Positions 36,811 through 49,636 of a stretch of 64,000 nucleotides of DNA are shown piece after piece; positions within the stretch are counted from its first letter, which is position 1; the number at the start of each line of letters is the position of its first letter. The position numbers and the translations under genes are program-made. The DNA comes from Casuarina equisetifolia (lineage: Eukaryota; Streptophyta; Magnoliopsida; Fagales; Casuarinaceae), in assembly GCA_028551475.1 (NCBI GenBank), contig CM052358.1, forward strand, positions 15,731,938 to 15,795,937, read 5' to 3'. The notes below the pieces were generated by a model. The model made no database searches, was not told the origin of the DNA, and saw only the letters and a program-made list of their open reading frames with translations.

Positions 36811-37230
36811 ATTTCTTGTAATGAAACTTAAATAAAAGAAATACTTCAACTTTGAGTTAACTTTTGAATTAGGTCTTTAAGCCTTTTAACAAGACATTGT
36901 GCTACAAGTGTTGACCCTTTTAGTCACAAAAGAATTAATGAAACAATCTAGGAATAATTTCCAATGCACATAACTTCATTTTAGCAGCACCACGCTCAAA
37001 CGATGTCAAAATCTAATGGATCATCCTACAAAGTCAACTCATTTAATTCAGAAACAAATTTTATTCAAAACTTAGAGAAAAGAAAGGGATCATGGGTTGT
37101 AACTTTTCCAAAATACATAGGATGAAGACAATATCTTAACAACCTATGGGCTGGCATTTTCTCCTTATTTTCTCAGGTTCTTAAGGGACAGCATTGATGA
37201 TGCCCATCTGCCAGACTGCTGCGGGGTCCC
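36811..37230. other. Intergenic sequence
   Basis: No gene recognised between C2 and the hairpin region. Confidence 0.4.
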
Positions 37231-37325
37231 GTCTTAAACGGCAGACCGACCTTCGCAAAGACACAGCCCTAATTACTCTCTTCTTGAAACGGCACACCGC
37301 TTCTAGACACAGCCTTATCATCGAT
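37231..37325. repeat. Two imperfect tandem units next to the hairpin
   Basis: 37231-37280 and 37281-37325 share CTT(G)AAACGGCA(G/C)ACCG...GACACAGCC. The hairpin loop (GAAGTGGTGTGTCTTTT) is a diverged inverted copy of the same module. Confidence 0.6.
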
Positions 37326-37401
37326 TTGGTTTTCAAGAGCATCTCTTCTCGAAGTGGTGTGTCTTTTGGAGAAGAGATGTTCTTGAAAACCAAATCGATG
37401 A
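37318..37401. repeat. Long hairpin: 33-bp stem, 18-nt loop
   Basis: 37318-37350 pairs with 37369-37401. All positions are Watson-Crick except one (left G in AAGAGCATC against right T), which would be G-U in RNA from the + strand. The loop is 37351-37368. It could be a young MIRNA-like or siRNA-producing inverted repeat, or the remains of a small inverted-repeat transposon. No terminal duplication was identified. Confidence 0.75.
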
Positions 37402-40400
37402 ACCAGAGAAAGAAGATAACACCACGTAACTAGAGGCCAATGAAGCCTGATATCTGCTGAATACAAGAGGTCTAGATTGGCTAGGAACCGTAGGGCTGTA
37501 AACGAGTCCTATGGTGGAGTGTTGTCAGGATCTACTGTTAGGGAAAGGATAATCCAAGCCTTCTTGGTGGAAGAGCAAAAGATTGTGAAAAAGGTGTTGA
37601 TCCAGAAAGCATTGGAAAAGCAAACCACAAAGAGCTAAAATGAGAGAAGATAAAGCCAAAGGGATTCGAGTTATGACATGATTTATAGTTTGGAGAGAAA
37701 TTTTGTATTTAGGATGGTATTGATGAAATGTTCGATGATATCGGAATGTTTCTACTATTAGTTTGTTTGCTACTTGATTTCTCCAGTACGCCTTTTTCCC
37801 TCTCATGACAAATCATTTACGTGGATTTGTTTTATGATAAATTCTTCGTTATGACATTGGCTTAGGTTTATGTCTTAAAAAAAAAAAACTGAACCCTGGA
37901 CAATTGAAGATTTATGTCTACAGGTCGCTTAGGTTTATGTTTATAAAGTGAACGGATTTGAGCCTGGACTGTGTGCATATGCATCAGATTAAGGCTCAAT
38001 TGGAATGTCAACAAGTTGGGATAGCAGGTGTAGCCCATAGCAATATTAGTGCGACGGAGGTCATCTTATCCTCTCTTTCTTTCATGGGATGTTGAACAAA
38101 ACTAACAAAATAATTGATTTTGTTCCATATATTAGATTTCCTTTAACATTCCAAATCGTCTTTCCAAGGTTAGTGCCAATACTGTTTTCCTCTTCACTTC
38201 CTGGTTTCTGATATCATTTATCTTCCAACCAACATAACAGCAGCAATCATAAAATAAAAAATAAAAAAACGAACAAGTTCTTTAGCAACAGTTTAAAAAA
38301 ATTTTAAAAGAATTAAAAAAAAAAAAAAGGAGAAGAACAAGACAAGTATGATAAAAACATATTTATACTTTGCGCAAAATTTTATAGGCAAAAAATACTT
38401 AAAGTCTTTTATTTGTTGGGTGAAATGACAATAGAAATTAATACTTCTTCCAAATAGCGTTATGTGTAGGCTGATTATATTGCCAAGAGCCTTTAGGAGA
38501 GGAGTATTCTCCGCAGCAAATCTCAGAGTACTTGGCTACGCTGTTAGGTCTACCTTAGATTCCTTTGTCAGGTGTTGATCGATGTCTGTTTCCTGTTCAT
38601 ATGAAGCAAATTGTCGGGGTATTCTTTTCTTCAACGATTCTTCCGTTTATACGTAATCTAATGTTAAGGCCTCCACTAAAAATTTGAAAAATGTGTTTTT
38701 ACCCAGAAAGTTAGCGATTTTGTAGGCTTAAACTCGATACGTACAGCATCATTCTGCATGCAGATTGCTTTAGATTGCAATGACAGACCACCTTGTTCCC
38801 TAGGTCTATCATAGATTACTGAGTCTGCCAAACTCAGTTGATGTAACGTTCCCTGTTTTGTTCGAAGCGTTCTGCCGTCTTTATTGCAAGAACTTTCGAA
38901 AATCAGCTGTTGTTCTTTATGCGGGGTCAGAGTGTAGGGTTCAACCCAAACTTTTGGGGCTTGGGTGGGTTGGAAGGTGTGATTTGAAACCGCTGGAATA
39001 TCCTTTAGATTGGTGCTGTTCATTTCTTGAAAGCTGTTGTTCTCACTTTGTTTGGTCTGGAGATGCAATAGTCCATATGGTACTGTGAACTAACTTCAGG
39101 GAGTAAAAGGAAGATATTAACAGCGTCAGCTAGGCTATCCTTATTACTTAGATATCTATTCAAATTTGCTTATACCTTAAGTCAAGTAATTGGGGGGATA
39201 GAGGACGGTAATGTGATAAATTTGTCAACTTTCTAAGTTTTACTCTAAAGAGTTACAACACCTACTCTGAAGTATATCTCTAGTAATTGGTGACAAGAAG
39301 ATTTGTATGGAATGTTTTTTAATATATACACATACATCCAACTTATGTACATAGATATCAAATCTAAAAAGTTCTTAATCTCATATCTTGCTAACTTACC
39401 ATTAAGCTAATACGTGGTTAATAATTTATATAGATTGGTTCAGCCACTTGGTGCTTGTAGAAATTTTTATTATCTCTTATGTTTATATTAAATTATAATA
39501 GTTGATGAATTTTAATATGATCTTATTTAAAAAACTAATTATGAGTAAAGAATTTTTATCTTTATAAAAAAATTAAATATTTTCAACTAAGATTTGGATA
39601 ATATGAAATTTTCATCATAATATTTTTTCTACACCTTTGCGCAGCTAATGTAAGCCATGAGCTTTGTGCTTGCTATATATCTCATCACAAACTACTTTGG
39701 GTAGCAAGTTTATGCATGAGGGATACTACCTTCTAATCATAGACTCTAATGTTACATTAAAAATTTTATTCTTAATCAAAATTTGACCCAATAGTAAGGT
39801 ACCTTTTCTCCTTATTTAAAACAGAATTTAGGTAATATAAAACTTTTGTCTCATTTTTTTAACAAGAAATATATAATTAAACAATTACACATAGCCTTCT
39901 GAGTTACGTTTTATTTTCATTACATCCACCAAGAACGAGAAGAAAAAGGAAAGTAACCAGTCTTCAACTGTAGTTGTATGACAGAAGTAGCTACCTTCAG
40001 GGCCAACCCATTTTCGGTGAAATGAGCTATGCCGGACCCTGTATAAGTAAATCACAAAGAAGTACGTTGCCAACACTACTATCACTTGACCATCAGAGAG
40101 TTAAAGTGTACCTTCCCGATTCAGTTGGAATAGGGTTGGAGAACGAAATGTCAATAATTACTTAGAGGCATTTTCTGGAAGACAAAACGGAAGATAACAA
40201 AACAACATGATGTACTCGTAACCAGAAGCCACATCCGCCTGCAATTTAGAAGACCTAACAACGAGTTGTTTATTTCCTGAGCTTTACAGCTAATACTAAT
40301 TTCTTGAAGTCTAAGTTGTCTAATTCATGTTTGGTGTTTAAATCCAAAACAGACACTGACAGAAACCATAATCGTCCTATGACACTTGGAATTAATGTCT

Positions 40401-41279
40401 TTCTCTTTATTGCTTTCAGCTTTCACATCTGGGAGTCGTAGAAACCTGAGCTCAGATCGATTTTCCTACATGCCAATCATGCATGTATGAGATTCCATTT
40501 TTACAGCACAAACCGCCCAACTTCTTAGATGCCTAGGGTTTATTCTGCCGTGCCTGAAATAAGTGAGAGGATCTGAAAAGGAATGCAAATGCAACTTTCT
40601 TTTTTTCTCAACTGGCTGACTCTTCCTTTTACGTGCGATTTCTTCTCATTTGGAGTGAGCATATATCTGATTTAGCGTTTATTCTCTTCTGATTCCAGGT
40701 TAGGGGTGATAACTAGAAATTCGTTTGGAGAATATTGGCTCTCTAGAATCGACAAAAGTAATATGCTTCATTTGAAAAGGCCTCCTACAATCATCATCAT
40801 TGTCATCACTTGCTTGTTTTAATAGCAAAAGGCAAAAGAACGAAGATTACTTGCATTTTTTCCTGTTGCTTTACAAAAAAAAAAAAAGACAAGGGGATTT
40901 CAAGCAATAATTGCCCTCAATTAAATTAGGTGTTTGCTGACTTAGGATTTGTACATTAATCAGAAAATAATTACTATAAATATTATTTTTCATAAATTAG
41001 ATTATAATATGCAATCAAAAGATAGAAGTTTCATAAAACCTTATGCAAGTGGGTAGACAAATAGAAAAGAAAGCTTTGGTAAACCCATAACAGAGCAGTT
41101 TATGATGAGATACAGGGAGTGAAGAATAGAAGTATAGAAGGCATAGATTTACGTAGCAGAGAAAAGGAGCAAAGAAGTAAGAAGAATGACAGGTTTACTG
41201 TGTCATGTCTTGTTGAAGAAGATTTTGAAGGGAGAATAAAGAGAGTCTAAGCATGTGAACAACGCCCGGTAAACTCAAA
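37402..41279. other. Intergenic region upstream of YABBY2
   Basis: About 3.9 kb without a recognised gene. The longest frame is 38676-39068 (minus, 130 codons), with no family motif. 39885-40085 (minus) encodes a hydrophobic start followed by RVRHSSFHRKWVGPEGSYF but has no ATG and no neighbouring exon I can identify. The 3' part should include the YABBY2 promoter. Confidence 0.4.
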
Positions 41280-41411
41280 ACATTGGAAGCATTAATATCT
41301 CGCCCCCCTAGTCCGCTACAGAAAGCCATTATGGTTAGCGATGGGTCGTTCCCACCCACTCATTCTCTCAATCATAACACAGAAGCCCACAGGCTTCCCC
41401 ACTCGCGCTCT

Positions 41412-41501
<90 letters not shown>

Positions 41502-41848
41502 GTCCCATAAATCCACATTCCACCTTTCCCATAAAACTAACTTTTCTTTGAAATACAATCGCCCCTCTTCCCACTACTACCACAGTCCCACTTCACTGTT
41601 CTTTCCCGACCAGAGTTGTCATAGCCTTACCTTTGGGATTTTTGTACGCTTCTCTCTCTCTCTATCCCTCACTCTTTTCTCTCTCCCCCTCTCTCTCTCT
41701 CTCTTCAGAAAACAAGCTTTTTCTCCTCTTGGTCTTTGTCCCTATTCCTTCTTCTTGATCGCAAATCTCCTTGGCCTTCACCTTCTTTGTAAAACGATCC
41801 TCCTTGATCCGGGTGTGTATTCACAATTAAGCACTAAAGCATTAAATT
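41280..41848 (+). promoter_or_regulatory. YABBY2 5' leader/proximal promoter, CT-rich
   Basis: Directly upstream of the YABBY2 ATG. It holds an uninterrupted (TC)n at 41415-41499 (about 42 units) and further CT-rich blocks at 41651-41704. CT-rich leaders are common in plant genes, and (GA/CT)n tracts are known binding sites of BBR/BPC factors. The transcription start was not determined. Upstream ATGs at 41283 and 41341 open long frames; the one at 41341 runs past the main ATG in another frame. Confidence 0.5.
41415..41499. repeat. (TC)n microsatellite
   Basis: Pure TC dinucleotide for about 85 bp, 350 bp before the YABBY2 start codon. Likely length-polymorphic. Smaller CT tracts lie at 41694-41704 and about 42772-42793 (intron 1). 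Confidence 0.95.
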
Positions 41849-44800
41849 ATGTCACTGGATATGATGGCATCCGAACGTGTTTGTTATGTCCACTGCAACT
41901 TCTGCAACACCATTTTAGCGGTACAACTTTCGATTCTCTCTTTATGTTGTTTCTGTTCTCTTGTACTTCTAAGGCTTTCTTTGAGCCGTGTCTTTCCACA
42001 GCTGAATTGACCGTCCGGGTTCTCAGATTTGCTGGATTTATCAGTACCCCAAAAGCTTTTGTGGCTAGCTGTCTAGCTAGATATATAGTGATAATACGAA
42101 AATAAACTTGGAAGACCTTGCCGGATGCCGGAATTCAGACGAAAAATACTGTTTCCGGGATTACATTGCGTCCCAGTTTCTAAAATTTGCATTTTTTGTG
42201 AATTCTCCATCAATTGAAGTTAGATTACGAGTTTCTTGTTTTACATGGAATTAAACGAACATTCTTGGCTCATATGTTATATTTCATGGGCAATTTTGAC
42301 TGGGTTTTGACTCAAGGCTCCGCTGCTACATGCATCAAGATGCCATTGCAGACAAGGAGAGGCATCTGCGCTGAGAGTTGTTTGGATGTTCAGATAAAAG
42401 AGATGCAATCTAAAGTCCAAGTAAAATGAAATTCTTCATGACATTCCGAACCGCCAGCTGACGGAGTTAGGTGGATAACAATTTCACCAGTGGCAACAGA
42501 TTGCCGCCAGCTGAAGAAAGCGATTCCCGTGCCTTACATATAAAGGGTTTGGGGGCTAGGACTAGGGTTACAGCTAGAGCTAGGTGTTTATTAGGGTTCT
42601 TCCCAATTTGAAGTCATAGCACAAGTCAAGAGAGAACTTTCCTCTTAAAGCACTAGATTTGGAACTGTACATACTTCCTTGTCACTCTCCTCAGACTGGT
42701 GGTAAATCAGTGTTTCCTATGACAGCAAACAGTTATCTTTATCGATGTCCTCTTGATGCAGTAACTCGCCGCTCTCTCTCTCTCTCTCTCTCTTTTTCTA
42801 CCACCAGCTAGCTCTCGTGGAGATGGTGTTTCCCTTTCCACTAACGATGCTTCAGTGAAGCACTATTATGATCACAGAAAGGATCATGTTTTCTTTCAAA
42901 CTCTTGTTCAAACTTTCTCCTCGAACAAGATGAGATTCCTCTCTTTCTGCAAGAGATTGTAGCAAGAACGCTGCCTAGGAGATGCATTTTTATTTTAGCA
43001 TAAGATGCCTCTTTTAAATCCCTTCCAAAAGCCGTTCTCTGTTCATCTCTCTCCTATGTATCTCTTTTGAACAATAAAACAAAAGAAAGGAAAGAAGCTG
43101 TGGTCTTAACACCGCAAAGAGCAGTGAAACAGTTTGCTTCATCATGATATGGTTAATGGTGGTCATGGGCTTTATGGTTTCCGCTCTAGTCACGTCGTTT
43201 TCGATTCCCTCTCTCTTTCTGCGAGTTATATTTCCCATCTTTTATAGTCTTGCTTGAGGGGTGTCAGCGGGCAGAAAAGTCAGGAAGCGCACCAAAAGGA
43301 AAGTAGATATTTCAAAAGAGATACAGACTTCAAATAAAGAGCCACAAGTCCTTATAGTTATTGCCCATGTGAGGTCTGTGAACGATCTCGGGGAAACTGC
43401 TAAGCCGTGGCTTCTCTCTCCGAATACGGAATTCAACACATTTTTCTCTTGCCCAGAAAAAATAAAATCTCTTAGAGAATGAAAGAAATGTGTGTATGAT
43501 TTAGTTGAGCGGGACTTATTCATTGATCCCACTTCTTATTCTTCTTCTTCGTCTTCTTCCTCTCACTCTTCTTGACAGTTTCTTTTCCTTATCTTGCTAA
43601 TCTTCTTGGATAATCTCGATTGACTAAGTTGTCTCTGGACTCGTAGAAATGAAGACGCGGTCCAGCGTATAGTGGAACTGTTGAAGTTATTTGGTATATT
43701 CGATGTTTTTCAGCGTTATGGGGACTGTTTCTAGCCAGTAAATGAGGTTGTGGGTTTCCAGTTTGTCGACGGCTCTCACACTCAGTATCTGAGTGGGGTT
43801 TCAAATGAAAACAGTGCAATGCTTTTAGCACTGTCAGTAAAACCATTCGTGTTCCATATAGCTTGATTTGCAGGCGGAGTTCCCAGTTACACAAACCAAA
43901 ATTTCCAAACACGGTAGCCTTTCTATAAGATTTCAAGTTTATAATATTGTTTCTTACTGCAAATAGCTTTCTGCAGGTTAGCGTTCCATGCAATAGTATG
44001 TTCACTGTCGTGACGGTTAGATGCGGGCACTGTGCTAATCTGCTATCAGTTAACATGGGAGCTTCACTTCAAGCAGTTCCTCCTCAAGTTCCCCAGGTTT
44101 GTATTTCATTAGATTATGTTGGCTTCCCTTTAATGGAAGGTTAAATGACTGAATACTGGATTCTTTATTATCAAAGAGTGATAATGCAGAAGACCGAAAA
44201 AAGGGGGGGGAAAAAAAGAAAAAAAAAAGTTGATATCAGTGGATTTACATCTTCTTTTAGTGGATGAGATTCCAAACATTTGAATCTTCTGCATATAATT
44301 TTCTTCAGTTTGCAGCTAGCAAAACTAAGATGTAGTTTTGACTAAAAAAGAGGAAGATCCTCTAAGTTATAATTTCTTTCCTTTTGTTTTCTTGTTTGGC
44401 GAGTATGGTATGATTATTTCTGTGGTTTGACTAGAAGCAGCACCAAGGCTCTGAAGACTGTGGATCATCTTCCAAGTGCAACAAATTTGCTGCATTTGAG
44501 GCTGTGGAGCATGAGCAACCCAGAATGCCACCAATTCGCCGTGAGTCTCATTTTCCCTCTTCTTTTACATATAAAGAAGTGCATAGGAAAGCAGATGAAC
44601 ACGTAAATACATCTGAAATCTGAAATAATGCTGGATCCGTGGATAGCACCAAGGTCTTAATGCTTTACTATCTACCCGAACCTATTGTACGACTGATAGA
44701 GCCTGAAATCTTAAGTGTCTCGATACAACTGGCGAAAGTAAATGAGGAAGAACAACTCCGTCTTTCCATCATCAAGAGTCTAAGGTCATAGTAGGAGTCT

Positions 44801-47425
44801 CAAAGTGGAAAATTACTCATTTTTTCTCTTTTTATTTATTTTTTATTTTTATTTTTATTTTTATTTTTTTGAGCTCTCCACTCGTTTCAAGGAAAGATTG
44901 TTTTGCTCTTCCCCCATATGGTCCTTCCCAGATGGTGACATTACATGAAAATTTTGACCTATCATCAATTCGTAGCAGAAGCCAAGAAACTTTGCAGGTT
45001 GAAAGAATCAAACTTTTTCTTTTCTAACATAGCTATCAACTTGAATACCAAATAAGTTTCCTTTTGAGTTACTGACTTTGGGGTTTTCAGCCTTTAAGGA
45101 CCAGCACTTTTCCTGGCATATCTGATTCAGAAACTGTAATGAAGTGCTCACAAAACTAGGAGCAATGGACCACAGCATAGGTTTATAAATGGAATCTTAA
45201 AAGACCCACAAACTCATGTCTTGTACAAGATATGATTTTCTAGACAACATGGGATTTGATGGAAAATCGGTTACAAAAAATGATTTTGCGCTTGCTTGTT
45301 ATACATAAATTTCCTATACCTGTATAATTCTATGAACAGAAAAGCGTTTCGGTTCTGATATGGTGGAATACATGTGTTTTCTGATCAAAGTAAGCTCACT
45401 TTATGTTAAAAATGATGTACAGCCCCAGAGAAGAGACAAAGGGTTCCTTCAGCATATAATAGGTTTATCAAGTAAGTCAAACAGTTATTACTTTCATCCC
45501 TTTCATTTGTAGGTGCTGAACTTGTCTTCTCTATGTCTCTCATTAATTGACTTGTTCATGATGGATGGATGGAATTGGAGTAGGAATTAGTCTTGAACTT
45601 GAAGGCTAAGTTATGTCTTGAGTTTGCATTGTTATCTGTTTCTCGTACTTTGCAGGGAGGAAATCCAAAGGATTAAAGCCAGTAACCCTGACATCAGTCA
45701 CAGGGAAGCTTTTAGCACAGCTGCAAAAAATGTGAGTTGATAACTATCTAAACACATTGGTTGTCGTCACTCACTTATGGAGTGGGCTATACTATTCTCG
45801 TCCCTTCTTTTTAGTTTTTTTGCTGTAATTTTATCTAGACCGGTGGCTCACAGGAGGATCTTGTATCTCAAGTGATTTTTACTTGTTGCTGTTTTCTTTC
45901 TTTTTTCTTTTTAAACTCCAAACTCTTAGGATGTCGAATTTAAGACTAAGAGGTCCTAACTAGCATACACACTCACCACTAAACTAAGTGCTTATCAACT
46001 TCTTTCTATTTTTATTCTAGAAAGTTTAGCACTTTAACCTAAGTCATATTCTACTTACTGATTACCATGTAGTTGTTAGTACCCTTCATTTCCTAGAGTA
46101 GAGTTTCTTTGAAAAATTATGTCCAGCACTTATTTATAATTTCATGAGTAAGAAGTACTAGAAAAGCCTGACATATGCTGGCGGCTTTCGTATATAGAGG
46201 GCAACTCAAAAGGAGTAGCCAAACAGTATAATCTCAAAGATTTGTTTTCAATAATCAAGCATAAGTAAGTTTCAGTGGTCCCTGAAATAGTTTGTCTTGG
46301 AGAAGGTTCGTACATTACTGAAATGTTGTTTACAGAAGTGCTGATGCCTTTGATAGTTCTACTAACACAAAATTATTTACGCAGCGACATTCCGCCAGAA
46401 AAGTTACCTTTTTACTGTTGTAAATGAAAATTGAAGAGGTCTTCCCCTCTTGGAGTAATGGCCACTAGAAAGAACTAATTTTAACCCGCTGGTTATCTCA
46501 CCAGTTGTCTTGATTAGACTAGACACCAGATTGCTTCGAATCTTGGTCTAGGTGGTGAAAGGAGAGAGTGGTTTAGCTTCCATTTTGACTCTTACTTGGT
46601 TGCAGACAGTTCATAATATGCATCAAGATTGTTAACTTCACTCTTAGTGCTACTGATTTTCTAGTGAATAAACATATTTACTGATCATTTTATGGTGAAT
46701 TTAGTTCTACGTAAACCACCTTAGAGCTTTTTGCTTTTTGCCTGTTTTTAAGTATTAGTGACGTAAATGGCTTCTTCTGCGAATTATTTAAATCTTTTTC
46801 TTCGCTGCATCTATTTCCATAGTGTCGGAAAAGCGCTGGACATTAAGGTAGCACGCAAATGATTATAGTTATGTTTTCAATAAATGCTCACCCACTTTTT
46901 GCATACAATTAAGGTGGCATGCAAATGATTATAGTTTACTTTATTCATTAAGGCACTGACATCTAAATAAAATACGTCTGCAAGTCCTTCGGCCATGATG
47001 TTTCTTTTCATATTTTAGGAAGTTTCTCAGTGATCATGATTGCTAGACAAAATCGGCTTACGTTTCTATAATCCATGTCTTTTCCTTCTAAAAAGATGGT
47101 GTAGTTATCATAATCATAATCATAATATAGCTAGTATTTGTCTTTTTTAATAAGAATACCAACCTTCCCTTCACCAAGTTGTTTGTTACACTCAGCAAAG
47201 TTTCATGTGCTCATTTGATAATAATACCATGCTGTTGGACCAAAATCAGCATATTTAGATGTTGTTTAGGTGCCTAATAATTTTTCTATCTTCTGTTTTC
47301 TTAACCAGTGGGCACATTTCCCGCACATTCACTTTGGGCTAAAGCTGGATGGTAACAAGCAAGCAAAGTTGGACCAGGCATTTGCAGGATCTGAGGGGAC
47401 TCAGAAGTCTAGTGGGTTCTACTAG
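41849..47425 (+). CDS. YAB2: YABBY2-type transcription factor
   Basis: Six coding exons: 41849-41920, 43977-44096, 44435-44540, 45423-45471, 45656-45731, 47309-47425, giving 179 residues (178 if exon 3 starts at 44438, since the acceptor can shift by AAG). All introns are GT-AG and the frame is continuous. Residues 8-64 hold the C2C2 zinc finger: Cys16, Cys19, Cys40, Cys43 ([34 protein letters not shown]). The C-terminal YABBY (HMG-like) domain runs from [16 protein letters not shown] through [18 protein letters not shown] to [19 protein letters not shown]-terminus [10 protein letters not shown] and the ending GFY fit the YABBY2 clade. YABBY proteins are nuclear DNA-binding regulators of abaxial identity and lamina growth. 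Intron 1 (2.06 kb) and intron 5 (1.58 kb) are long. No defect seen. Confidence 0.93.
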
Positions 47426-49636
47426 AACGAACATGGCACTATCATAGCCAGTTTTTAACTGTGCAAATACCTAAAATGAGGTTGGTGAAGTCACTTACCC
47501 GACAGGAAGGTCCTCTTTAACAATCTTCCCCGTTTAAGTGTGTGTCTTGGCCCTTTCTGAATGTTAAGAAGTGAAAACTGCAGCCCTTGTGATTGCATTT
47601 ATTATCTTTAAATAATCATTATATGTCTCTCGCATAAGTTGTTCTCGTAACAAAAATGCTTTCTTGATCTCCCAACCAGATAGTGGATTTTTTTCTTTTT
47701 CTTTTTTTTTTTCTTTTTTCCTTTTTTTTTCTATCTAAAATCCCCATCCCAAACTCGATCAACCATGGTCTTTTGATGGAGCTACCAATAACGGAAGACG
47801 CAAGTTATGTGGTCCTCAGAAGTGAGGAAAAGAGAAAGAGTATTAAAATCTATATTCCATCACATTATTAATATTTTGTTTATTACGATACTCATAAATA
47901 TACATATTTTATTCCTTTATAAGTTAGTTCTAAGAAATAAAGTGAATTTCTAATGCAATATCAAATTTTAAATTTAAAGTGATATACTCTTTTATTAGGG
48001 GATTGGATGATTATTTTAATTATTTTATCAAACTTAAGAGAAAAAAGCACAATAAAATCTAATCTCTTTTATATTAGTAAACTGCAATATTTATATATGA
48101 AAGCATGACCATCTCCCATAAACTAGATTTTAGGAGAGGACAATAAAGAGAGAGATTGATGCAGCATACAAGCATATAACACATGATGAATACAGTGGTT
48201 GGACAATATAAGAATTTGGATGACAGGAAAAGCACGCAAAGATTGACGACAGCCTTGAGATACACGAATCCAAACGTCAAAACCTAGGGCAAGTATCCAT
48301 CACAGGTAGTCCAGGCTTTTCAAAAAGAATAACAACCTAGATTCCACTAAACCACGATAGTTGATTGGAGTATTAGGCATCAATCACTCTCGTATTAGAG
48401 GAAAACAACAATTAAAGCAACTTGTGGTCAATTCAGTCCTTTACAATCTAATATCTAGTCACTTCCTGCCCATAACTACTCAGGAAAAAAGCTTGTTAAG
48501 CAATTACGTAACGCATAATCAATCTCGCAGATTTGCTTGGTCACTGCATGCATGTCCCCTTCAAACACGTGCCCTTTTTAAACAACTTGACAATTTTTAT
48601 TGAAGACCATTGAACCTTCGGAAGTGAGCCAAATTTCGGGTTTAAATAATAAGTGAAATGATTTAATAAGCATGGAGGACTTGTCGAGCAGGAAACACAC
48701 CGTTTTCAGTTGACGGGTTTTTACAGCTTTATTTTGTAAGAGAACCCCATCGTTTACAGCATATTGCTTCTGTCATGCTAACATGGTGAAACCCAGTCAC
48801 AAGCTGTGATGGCTGTGACAATCTTCACCGTCAATTCCAGGAAAGCAAGTTTGATGCGCTGGGTCCAGTATGATCCAACCAACCCTGGGGAGTACATCCT
48901 TTCGACATCAAAGCAAGAGAAAGTAGACTGTGCTATCCCGGATGAAACTGCCTTGTGCTGCAAGCCCTAGGGGGAGATAAAGATGCTTTTGTTTCTACGT
49001 TGGGAAGGGGGTTAAGAGGACAGAATCTGAAACGTCAAATCACATGGTTGGTAATTTGGATGTTTGCGGGGGCCGGATGGCAAGGGGGTCAGATTGATGG
49101 ATCATCTAACTTTCCTGCCTTTTTATAAACACGATGAGTGTCTGAATCGGAGTGTCATGTCACGTAGGAAGGACGGGAAACAGGAGGCTCTGGCACGAGA
49201 AGCAGAGAAGGACAGAGAAGGTCAGTCTGGTTGTGATTTAACCCGTTTCCTATGCCTGCACCGAAACATCAATGCGCACCACCGGCGCTGCATGCGCGTA
49301 AGAATATCATGAACAGCGTAAGGAACCAGGACTTCATGGCCCGCCCCCACGCACCTGGCTCCCATTATTACACACCACGCATCCTTTTCTGACAGCAACA
49401 AAAGCACGCATTTAATTAATCATATTTATTGACTTTCTCCGGTGCAACTTTTTTTGTTTCAAGATTTCAGAACACTGATATACCGTTCTTTTTGTTAATA
49501 TTTCTAACCATCTTTAAATTATACTCAATTTTTCAGCCTATTTAAGACAAATAGCCTAAATCTTGTTCGTTTAAAGTGGGCGTTGTTTGTCTATTCTCCA
49601 TAGGTAGATTCCATGGACCAATTATGGCAAATGACT
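47426..49636. other. YABBY2 3' side and intergenic region
   Basis: Begins with the YABBY2 3' UTR (end not fixed). A long T/C tract lies at 47688-47733. Small frames at 48778-48963 (minus) and 49064-49312 (+) show no family motif. The sequence at 49000-49400 is less AT-rich. Confidence 0.4.
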